Source of the DNA: Dehalococcoidia bacterium
GTDB lineage: Bacteria > Chloroflexota > Dehalococcoidia > Lucifugimonadales > JAGWBF01
Assembly: GCA_021296025.1 (NCBI GenBank)
Contig: JAGWBF010000077.1
Span: forward strand, 1-7,448
Direction of reading: 5' to 3'
Length of the DNA: 7,448 nucleotides
The notes under the pieces are model-generated. The model searched no databases and had not been told where the DNA came from. It was given only the letters and a program-made list of their open reading frames with translations. Position numbers and translations under genes: made by a program. How positions within the stretch are numbered: the stretch's first letter is position 1; each line of letters begins with the position of its first letter. This document shows positions 1 to 5,264 of the stretch, piece by piece.

Positions 1-741
1 CCCCACGTAAAGAGGATGGTCCTCAGGGAAGGCCCCCTTGGCCTTCAGGGTGCTCACCACAGGCAGGTTCAGCTTTTCCACCAAGTCCTTCAGCTCTGCC
101 TCGGCGCCCGCGTAAATCACCCCTTCGCCAGCATACAGAAGGGGGGCGTTTGCCTTCATGAGCAGGTCAGCCACCGCCGACACGTCGGTCGGGTCGGGGA
201 CCGACCTCCATCCTTTGACGGGAACGTATGGGTCTGCCATTTCGTCGTACAACCCATCGGCATCGGGCACGGCAAGGACCACCGGACCAGGACGCCCCGT
301 CCTCAACATGGTGAAGGCGCGGCGCATGAACTCGGGCACACGATGGGGGGCATCCAGGTAGCCGTACCACTTGGACACCGACTTGAGGCTGGAGGCGACG
401 TCGAACTGGCTGTTCTCCGTCGACCCTATGGGGACGCCGTCAGTGATGCACAGGACCGGGGAGCCGTCCTCAAAGGCCTGGGCGATGCCGGCGTAGGCAA
501 CCTGCAGCCCCGCCGCATTAACCCCACCTTGGAAGGTGGCGACTCCGATGCGCCGCCCGGCGTTGATGCGGGAGTAGGCGTCGGCCAGGGCAACGGCGTA
601 GCGGTCATCGCGCATCATTATCATGGGAACGCCTTCCTTGCCGATGGCGTTATTCACCCGGCAGACCGGGAAGGTCGAAACCCAGTCCACGCCCTCCTGC
701 TTCAGAATACGTGCAATGCCTGTGGCGACATCAATGGTCAT
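1..741 (-). CDS. Thiamine-diphosphate-dependent enzyme, acetolactate synthase-like (N-terminal part, runs off left edge)
   Basis: Reading the minus strand from ATG at 741 gives 247 residues with no stop to the window edge. Residues 1-170 fit the ThDP-enzyme N-terminal (PYR) domain: a GIARILKQEGVDWVSTFP opening, the block RDDRYAVALADAYSR at 44-58, GVATFQGGVNAAGLQ at 66-80, and TGRPGPVVLAVPDAD at 148-162. From about 185 the central domain begins (ANAPLLYAGEGVIYAG, then LNLPVVSTLKAKGAFPEDHPLYVG). The start is supported by GGAGGT seven bases upstream (plus-strand 749-754). In this superfamily the block usually reads R-(H/T)-E-(Q/R), and the Glu activates the cofactor; here that position is Asp46. 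The GPG usually seen at the later glycine turn is GGV. The C-terminal cofactor-binding domain lies outside the window. The true substrate cannot be told: it could be a 2-oxo acid decarboxylase or carboligase rather than a biosynthetic acetolactate synthase (IlvB). Confidence 0.85.
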   Translation of the reverse strand, partial: MTIDVATGIARILKQEGVDWVSTFPVCRVNNAIGKEGVPMIMMRDDRYAVALADAYSRINAGRRIGVATFQGGVNAAGLQVAYAGIAQAFEDGSPVLCITDGVPIGSTENSQFDVASSLKSVSKWYGYLDAPHRVPEFMRRAFTMLRTGRPGPVVLAVPDADGLYDEMADPYVPVKGWRSVPDPTDVSAVADLLMKANAPLLYAGEGVIYAGAEAELKDLVEKLNLPVVSTLKAKGAFPEDHPLYVG

Positions 742-748
742 GGGAACC

Positions 749-754
749 ACCTCC
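749..754 (-). promoter_or_regulatory. Ribosome binding site of the ThDP enzyme gene
   Basis: The minus strand reads GGAGGT followed by seven bases and ATG at 741. This is a near-consensus Shine-Dalgarno at normal spacing and fixes the start. Confidence 0.75.
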
Positions 755-888
755 GTACCTTGGGAGCTTGGGGCCTGCGTCAGATGTGAAGTGCTTCTCC
801 GGTAGGGTTCAAAACTACCACAAAGCTGGCCCCGCATAAAGATGGCGACACGTTCTGCCCAATTGCTCCGTCTGATATTCAGGCTCGT

Positions 889-918
889 GGAACCATTTGA
901 ACAGAACGCGCATATTAT
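889..918 (+). promoter_or_regulatory. Possible ECF-type (autoregulated) promoter of the sigma gene
   Basis: GGAACC at 889-894 matches the GGAAC core found in many ECF -35 elements. It is followed after 17 bases by the AT-rich ATATTATC, about 55 bases before the GTG start at 974. ECF genes often drive their own transcription, which makes this placement plausible. The -10 side does not match a specific known ECF group, so the call is weak. Confidence 0.22.
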
Positions 919-973
919 CAGTTAAGCCGGCTTTCGAACCAACAGGCCCAAACAGGGGAACAGGGGGCGAACG

Positions 974-1282
974 GTGAGCGAAGACGAAGCAGTCCTTCGA
1001 TGCCAGGAGGGTGACCGGGAGGCCTTTCATTACCTGGTGGAGCAGTACAAGGACTTGCTCTACGGCACAGCTCTATTGATGTCCAGGAACCGGGCGTTGG
1101 CCGAGGAACATGTCCAGGAAGCGTTCCTGTCGGCATGGCGGGGCATCCGGGGATTCCGGAGGGGCTACCCCCTCAAACCCTGGCTGGTCCGCATCCTGGT
1201 TAACGCGGTGCTGGCCAACAGGAGGCGCTCTTCCATTTCAACGGACCCCCTGGACGAATCAACCCAGGCTGGCAACGACTGA
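974..1282 (+). CDS. ECF sigma factor, N-terminal half (region 2)
   Basis: The 102 residues before the TGA carry sigma-70 region 2. DEAVLRCQEGDREAFHYLVEQY (4-25) is the usual region 2.1 opening. LAEEHVQEAFLSAWRGIRGF (42-61) corresponds to the AED-VQE-F--AW segment that binds core polymerase and the -10 element, and PLKPWLVRILVNAVLANRRR (66-85) completes the domain. The last residues, STDPLDESTQAGND, look like the acidic region 2-4 linker. Region 2 binds the beta' coiled coil of RNA polymerase. Without region 4 the piece would lack -35 recognition and would not be expected to work as a normal sigma factor. The GTG start is preferred because AGGGGG lies six bases upstream and the protein begins at the usual place for the family. 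Confidence 0.8.
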   Translation: MSEDEAVLRCQEGDREAFHYLVEQYKDLLYGTALLMSRNRALAEEHVQEAFLSAWRGIRGFRRGYPLKPWLVRILVNAVLANRRRSSISTDPLDESTQAGND

Positions 1283-1294
1283 GACCCCCAAGAT

Positions 1295-1531
1295 ATGGCA
1301 GAGGCCCTGGCAGGCAGCGAGACGATAAGGCGCGCGCTGGCTGTACTGAACCTGGAGCACCGTGAGGTCATCGTTCTCCGCTACTTTGCCGACCTGACCA
1401 TACCCGACGTGGCTCGCTCTCTCAACCTAAGGCAGGGCACCGTTAAGTCCCGGCTCCACAGGGCCTTGGAGCAGCTCAGATCCCAGCTTTCAGAACACGA
1501 TGTCAGAGAGGTACAAGACCATGGCACGTAA
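1295..1531 (+). CDS. ECF sigma factor, C-terminal half (region 4, -35-binding helix-turn-helix)
   Basis: After the TGA the same frame continues to TAA at 1529. The first ATG is at 1295 (residue 108 of the full frame), and from it 78 residues can be read. ETIRRALAVLNLEHREVIVLRYF (116-138 of the full frame) and LTIPDVARSLNLRQGTVKSRLHRA (141-164) are a well-conserved sigma-70 region 4 with its helix-turn-helix, the domain that reads the -35 element and is a frequent anti-sigma target. No clear Shine-Dalgarno precedes 1295, so independent initiation would rely on termination-reinitiation at the TGA 12 bases upstream. The gene's end overlaps the start of the vWA gene by 11 bases, which suggests translational coupling. 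Confidence 0.75.
   Translation: MAEALAGSETIRRALAVLNLEHREVIVLRYFADLTIPDVARSLNLRQGTVKSRLHRALEQLRSQLSEHDVREVQDHGT
1505..1511 (+). promoter_or_regulatory. Ribosome binding site deciding the vWA gene start
   Basis: AGAGAGG lies nine bases before ATG 1521, inside the end of the sigma gene. The alternative in-frame ATG at 1500 has no purine-rich element at the right distance, so 1521 is preferred. Confidence 0.6.
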
Positions 1532-3602
1532 TGATGACCAAGACCCCGAACTGGAACGCGACCTGCGGGGGTACTACAGGGACCAGAAGAACGACATTCT
1601 CGCCCCCGTCGACCTGTGGCACAAGATGGAGGACCGGCTCGGGAAACAAAAGAGTGCACCCCTTTTCCCAGGCATGGGATGGAGCCTTTTCGGAAGACAA
1701 GGCATACAACGAGTCCCTGCCCTTGCCATCGGAGGATTCGTCGTTGCCATGCTAGTGACCGGCATATGGTACGTGGTGGCGAGCAATATGACAGGCACTG
1801 CGATTCCGTATTACGCGGACGACGACGCTGCGCAGGAACAGATTGAAGCCTTAAGCATGAAACTAGGATATGAATCGGGGTCAGGGCTTCGAAGGGTGGA
1901 AGTTACTCGAATAGCGAGGGAACCCGAAGCTGCGGCGGCGGTGGAAGTCACACGGATGGTTGAACAACCCGCAGAAGTGATGGAAGTCCGACCTACGGTT
2001 GTAGCACGGGGACCACAAGGAATGCCGGGACTCCAAGGAGATCGGGGAATCCAGGGACCTGAAGCAGCGCAGGCCCCCACCGGTGTCCCACTACCCGCTC
2101 CCACTCAAGGTCAGTGGTCTTCGGCGACAGGAGCAAGTGAGGTGGAACCCTATCGTGCTCCCCGGGACTCATCCTTTGGCGACTACGGACGCCAGTCCTT
2201 CATCAGCGCCCGGGAGGACAACGTTTCGACCTTCAGCCTGGATACCGACCGCACCTCCTATCAGCTGGCTCTGAACTGGGCCCGCAACGGATATGAGATC
2301 GACCCATCATCGGTCAGGGCGGAGGAGTGGGTGAACGCCTTCAACTATAACTACGACCTTCCCAGGAACGACCGGGAGTTCGCCGTGACCTCGGAAGTCA
2401 TACGGCATCCCTTGGACGATGACCTGCACCTGGCGCGGGTGTCCTTCCAAGCCCCCGTAGTGCCCGATGACACGCCTCTGAACGTGACTCTGGTCCTGGA
2501 TGCCTCGGGGTCCATGCGCCGGGGCAACCGGGTAGACATAGCCCGGGAAGCTGCTGAAGCCATACGGGAAAGCCTGGGACCCAGGGACCGGATCGCCGTG
2601 GTCCACTTCACAAATAACGTGATCGATGAATACACCATCTACCACAGCGACCCTGACGAGGGAGATGCAGCCTGGTCCATTTCCCGGCTGGCACCCCATG
2701 ACAGCACCAACGTGCAGGCGGGTCTCAACCTTGGAGTCCGCCTGGCAGACCAAGCCCGCCGAGAGCGACCCGATGCTCACAACTACATCATCCTCATGTC
2801 CGACGGGGTGGCCAACGTGGATGCCACCGATCCCTTTAGCATCCTAGAGTCGGCACACGACCGGGACAGCAGGAACCCTCTGCGGATCATCGCCGTCGGC
2901 GTTGGCATCGAGAACTACAACGACTACCTGCTGGAACAGCTTGCCCAGCATGGCAACGGCTGGTACCGCTACCTCCAGGACGCGGAGCAGGCACGCGCCA
3001 CCTTCAGCCGTGAGAACTGGTTGGCAATCTCTACTCCCTTCGCAGACCAGACTCGCGCCCAGGTGAACTGGGATACCGACGTGGTGGACTCCTGGCGCAT
3101 CGTCGGCTACGAGAACCGAGTCACGCCCGATGAGACCTTCACTCAGGACCGCAAGGAGTTTGCCGAGCTGCCCTCGGGAACGGCGACGACAGTCTTCTAC
3201 GAGCTGGACCTGCGCCGGGACGGGAACACGGACCGGTGGAGTGACCTCGGCGATGTGGAGCTAAGGTGGGTGGAGCCTGGCTCAGGTGAGTCCCGCAGTC
3301 AGCACGCCAACGTGTCGGGAAGGCTGAGCGCTTCCATTGAGACGGTGCGCGACCCGCTTCTCCGGTTCGGAGTAGTAGTGGGTCTGGCCGCCGACCGGTA
3401 CAGCAGCCTGGATGAGGGCTACTCCAACCCGGCTTGGGTGAGCTCCGACCTGCGAACCCTAAACGATCTGCTGGCGACCCTGAGAGAGGAGCTTGGGGGT
3501 CTGCAAGCCTACGAAGATGTCAGGTTCCTGATGGAACACATGCTTGGCAGTATCGACCGCTACGTTCCTCTGCCCACTCCGCCAACAGGTTACAGCTCAT
3601 AG
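1521..3602 (+). CDS. Membrane-anchored vWA/YfbK-type protein with anti-sigma-like N-terminus
   Basis: The protein has 693 residues from ATG 1521 (ATG 1500 is possible but lacks a Shine-Dalgarno). Residues 1-63 are charged and probably cytoplasmic; ELERDLRGYYRD and LAPVDLWHKMEDRL resemble the openings of anti-sigma proteins. A single membrane segment spans about 65-87 (VPALAIGGFVVAMLVTGIWYVVA region). Next come a linker with two VEVTR copies (126-130, 141-145), six collagen-like Gly-X-Y triplets (164-181) and a Pro/Ser-rich stretch. The YfbK-type N-terminal module starts near VSTFSLDTD (235-243) and includes VRAEEWVNAFNYNYDLP (265-281). The vWA domain has a complete MIDAS: DASGSM 327-332, Thr396, Asp428 in MSDG. 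A YfbK-like C-terminal module follows (VGYENR 528-533; GTATTVFYELDL). I found no cysteine anywhere, so a zinc-binding anti-sigma domain is excluded. The ECF neighbour and overlap suggest a sigma-regulating envelope sensor; the ligand is unknown. Confidence 0.85.
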   Translation: MARNDDQDPELERDLRGYYRDQKNDILAPVDLWHKMEDRLGKQKSAPLFPGMGWSLFGRQGIQRVPALAIGGFVVAMLVTGIWYVVASNMTGTAIPYYADDDAAQEQIEALSMKLGYESGSGLRRVEVTRIAREPEAAAAVEVTRMVEQPAEVMEVRPTVVARGPQGMPGLQGDRGIQGPEAAQAPTGVPLPAPTQGQWSSATGASEVEPYRAPRDSSFGDYGRQSFISAREDNVSTFSLDTDRTSYQLALNWARNGYEIDPSSVRAEEWVNAFNYNYDLPRNDREFAVTSEVIRHPLDDDLHLARVSFQAPVVPDDTPLNVTLVLDASGSMRRGNRVDIAREAAEAIRESLGPRDRIAVVHFTNNVIDEYTIYHSDPDEGDAAWSISRLAPHDSTNVQAGLNLGVRLADQARRERPDAHNYIILMSDGVANVDATDPFSILESAHDRDSRNPLRIIAVGVGIENYNDYLLEQLAQHGNGWYRYLQDAEQARATFSRENWLAISTPFADQTRAQVNWDTDVVDSWRIVGYENRVTPDETFTQDRKEFAELPSGTATTVFYELDLRRDGNTDRWSDLGDVELRWVEPGSGESRSQHANVSGRLSASIETVRDPLLRFGVVVGLAADRYSSLDEGYSNPAWVSSDLRTLNDLLATLREELGGLQAYEDVRFLMEHMLGSIDRYVPLPTPPTGYSS
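2010..2063 (+). repeat. Six collagen-like Gly-X-Y triplets within the vWA protein
   Basis: Codons for residues 164-181 read GPQ GMP GLQ GDR GIQ GPE, an uninterrupted run of six Gly-X-Y units between the membrane segment and the vWA module. It is too short for a stable triple helix alone but is typical collagen-like composition, probably a stalk or spacer. Confidence 0.7.
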
Positions 3603-3627
3603 CCGTCCTTCCACTCTTTCTCCAGGC

Positions 3628-3673
3628 GAGAGGGTTGGGGTGAGGTCGCCTCCTTCCTCACCCCGGCCTTCTC
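3628..3673. repeat. REP-like palindrome (hairpin) after the vWA gene
   Basis: Left arm 3628-3645 (gagagggttggggtgagg) pairs with 3656-3673 over 18 positions, of which nine next to the 10-base loop are perfect and most of the rest match or wobble. The minus strand encodes the string LTPTLSPGER, which I recognise as a common spurious translation of a dispersed intergenic repeat found in many bacterial genomes. It begins about 25 bases after the vWA stop. No T-tract follows, so a factor-independent terminator is not supported, although the hairpin could stabilise the mRNA 3' end. Confidence 0.55.
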
Positions 3674-3685
3674 CCGGGGAAGCTT

Positions 3686-3722
3686 CAGGGTCGGGCCGAT
3701 GACACTTTAAGGCCCGACCCTG
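3686..3722. repeat. Perfect 12-bp inverted repeat upstream of ppcA
   Basis: CAGGGTCGGGCC at 3686-3697 is exactly complementary to 3711-3722, with a 13-base spacer (3698-3710). There is no T-run after the right arm. The spacer holds the likely -35 element and the right arm fills the -35/-10 spacer, so this may be an operator rather than a terminator. It could also form a strong RNA hairpin that blocks readthrough from the vWA gene. Confidence 0.7.
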
Positions 3723-3728
3723 TATTAT
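3699..3728 (+). promoter_or_regulatory. Candidate housekeeping promoter of ppcA
   Basis: The -35 ATGACA (3699-3704, five of six matches to TTGACA) and -10 TATTAT (3723-3728, five of six matches to TATAAT) are separated by 18 bases. The start of transcription would fall near 3735, giving a short leader before the Shine-Dalgarno at 3745. Confidence 0.5.
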
Positions 3729-3744
3729 GGAACGCAACTCAACC

Positions 3745-3750
3745 AGAGGT
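3745..3750 (+). promoter_or_regulatory. Ribosome binding site supporting the TTG start of ppcA
   Basis: AGAGGT ends eight bases before TTG 3759. The in-frame ATG at 3777 has no such element and would remove the conserved residues just before the STQHPDN signature. Confidence 0.6.
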
Positions 3751-3758
3751 ACTCCGAG

Positions 3759-5231
3759 TTGCTGGTTCCACGGGTAATGAGCACCCAGCACCCCGACAAC
3801 GCCACCCCGGCGCCCTTTGCTGATGGTGCGGGCGTCCTGAAGGGCGATGGCGAGGTAAATGAAGCCGTCGATGTGTTCGCCCTGGGCTGCGACGAGCAGA
3901 TGTGGGACTCGGAGGGCAAAGAGACCGACAACCAGGTCGTCCGCAAGCTCCTAACGGGTTTCCCCGTTTTCTTCCGTGGGAACGTCCGGCTGGGCCGAGA
4001 CGTCGTCCTGACCCTTCGCGTTCCCAACCCCCGTATAGAGCGGGATATGCGGAAGTCCATGGTCGAAGCCCTTCAGAGCATTCCCTCGGCCTGGGATGTG
4101 GCCCAAGGATTCTACGGCCAAGGAGACTCCGCCCCCATCCAGGATGTTATCCTTCCCTTTACGACCTCGTCGGAAGAGCTGTCCCTTGTGGAAACCTACT
4201 ACCGCAAGGTTATCGTAGGCCAGGAGGATGAGGTGCTGTTCGAGGGGCAGGAGGTGAAGGACTGGGTGGGAGAGTTCTACCCAAAGGACATCCGCGTAAT
4301 CCCTCTCATCGAAGACATGGAAAACATGCTCAACTGCGATTCCATCGTGGAGGGGCACTTACAGCAAAGGCAGGTGCCGTACCAGAGGGTCTTCCTTGCC
4401 CGAAGCGACCCGGCCCTCAACTATGGCATCGTGGCCGCAGAGCTAGTGTTGCGGATAGCACTAGCTCGCCTGCACGCGCTGGAGGGCAGATTGGGAGTTC
4501 CACTTTACCCCATAATCGGCGCCGGCTCAGTACCCTTCCGGGGCCACCTGACTCCAGTCAACATCGACCGTGCCCTGACTGAATACCCCAGTGTCCAGAC
4601 CTTCACGGTGCAGTCCGCCTTCAAGTACGACTATGACAAGGAGCTTGTGCGGGAGGGCATAGCCAAGATACATGGCCACAACCGGAGCCAGCCTGTGCCC
4701 GTCGATGAAGACCGTGCCAGGCAGGTGGTGGACAAGACCACCGCTGAGCACCAGGAACACGTCAGGAGGCTGATCGACATCATCGGCGCCGTGTCCGCCT
4801 ACATCCCCAGGCGTCGTGAGCGCAAGATGCACGTGGGCCTCTTCGGCTACGGGCGCTCTCTTGATGGCGTTGGCGAGGTGACTCTGCCAAGGGCCATCGG
4901 TTTCACCGCTTCCCTGTACTCCATCGGAATCCCGCCGGAGTTGCTATGCTTGGCATCCTTGACGCCCGACGATCTGGCCTACATCCGCGAGGTGTACCCC
5001 AGTTTTGACGGAGACCTTCGCGCAGCCCTGCGCTTCGCCAACGAACGCCATGTCAGAGAGATGTTGGGAGAACAGTACCTGCGCTTGGTCGAAAAGTTCA
5101 CCGACGACCTGGACCGGGTACATGAGGGGCTCACCAGCGCGATCTGGGCTAGTATCAGCCGCGACAAGTCAGCTGTGAACATACCCCGCTACGTCGAAGA
5201 GGCTGCTCACATCCGTCGTTTCCTTGGTTAG
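3759..5231 (+). CDS. ppcA: Archaeal-type phosphoenolpyruvate carboxylase
   Basis: The 490-residue product matches the compact archaeal-type PEP carboxylase, which forms oxaloacetate from PEP and bicarbonate and feeds the TCA cycle and aspartate-family amino acids in the cytoplasm. The family's N-terminal signature PRVMSTQHPDN is at residues 4-14. Other recognisable conserved blocks are RSDPALNYG (215-223), GAGSVPFRGHL (254-264), TVQSAFKYDY (283-292) and RRERKMHVGLFGYGRS (starting near 351). The protein ends in Gly, as PEP carboxylases generally do. The length fits this family and is about half that of the classical bacterial enzyme, to which it has no obvious linear similarity. TTG 3759 is chosen because AGAGGT lies upstream and the family keeps a few residues before MSTQHPDN; ATG 3777 is the alternative. 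The gene appears to have its own promoter inside a palindrome and is convergent with fhs. This type is mostly archaeal, with scattered bacterial members, so old horizontal transfer is likely. Confidence 0.92.
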   Translation: MLVPRVMSTQHPDNATPAPFADGAGVLKGDGEVNEAVDVFALGCDEQMWDSEGKETDNQVVRKLLTGFPVFFRGNVRLGRDVVLTLRVPNPRIERDMRKSMVEALQSIPSAWDVAQGFYGQGDSAPIQDVILPFTTSSEELSLVETYYRKVIVGQEDEVLFEGQEVKDWVGEFYPKDIRVIPLIEDMENMLNCDSIVEGHLQQRQVPYQRVFLARSDPALNYGIVAAELVLRIALARLHALEGRLGVPLYPIIGAGSVPFRGHLTPVNIDRALTEYPSVQTFTVQSAFKYDYDKELVREGIAKIHGHNRSQPVPVDEDRARQVVDKTTAEHQEHVRRLIDIIGAVSAYIPRRRERKMHVGLFGYGRSLDGVGEVTLPRAIGFTASLYSIGIPPELLCLASLTPDDLAYIREVYPSFDGDLRAALRFANERHVREMLGEQYLRLVEKFTDDLDRVHEGLTSAIWASISRDKSAVNIPRYVEEAAHIRRFLG

Positions 5232-5264
5232 CCGAACGTCTATCGACCCCCAACCCAGGTGGAC
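5232..5264. other. Convergent intergenic gap between ppcA and fhs
   Basis: Only 33 bases separate the two stop codons. I see no hairpin or T-tract for either direction, so transcripts may overlap at their 3' ends. Confidence 0.5.

Larger units (their letters stand above)
742..973. other. Divergent intergenic region between the ThDP enzyme and the sigma factor
   Basis: These 232 bases separate two divergently read genes and carry the upstream signals of both. No convincing coding frame is present. GGAACC at 889-894 resembles the -35 of ECF-type promoters, and an AT-rich CATATTATC follows at 911-919. No clean housekeeping -35/-10 pair with 16-18 base spacing was found for either direction. Confidence 0.5.
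974..1531 (+). pseudogene. ECF-family RNA polymerase sigma factor interrupted by an in-frame TGA
   Basis: One reading frame (GTG 974 to TAA 1529-1531) encodes a typical 185-codon ECF sigma factor, except that codon 103 (1280-1282) is TGA. Region 2 lies before it and region 4 after it, and the stop falls in the flexible linker. The frame is unchanged on both sides, so this is a single nonsense codon rather than an indel. It may be a recent disabling mutation, a base error in the assembly, readthrough, or a gene expressed as two pieces. GTG is preceded by AGGGGG at suitable spacing (962-967). The two halves are listed separately below. Confidence 0.75.

Noticed and set aside
16..789. A 257-codon plus-strand open frame
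   Set aside because: It lies opposite the ThDP enzyme, whose minus-strand frame shows clear family motifs; the plus-strand product has no recognisable domain.
897..918. TTGAAC at 897 with TATTAT at 913 as a housekeeping promoter
   Set aside because: The two hexamers are only 10 bases apart, far from the usual 16-18.
1500..1520. ATG 1500 as the vWA gene start
   Set aside because: It lacks a Shine-Dalgarno, while ATG 1521 has AGAGAGG nine bases upstream; the choice changes only seven residues.
2307..2780. A 157-codon minus-strand open frame inside the vWA gene
   Set aside because: It is antisense to the conserved vWA domain including the MIDAS motif and has no domain of its own.
3951..4358. 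Minus-strand open frame of 135 codons within ppcA
   Set aside because: It is antisense to conserved PEPC sequence and shows no recognisable motif.
5232..5264. Bidirectional terminator between ppcA and fhs
   Set aside because: No stem-loop or T-tract is visible in the 33-base gap.
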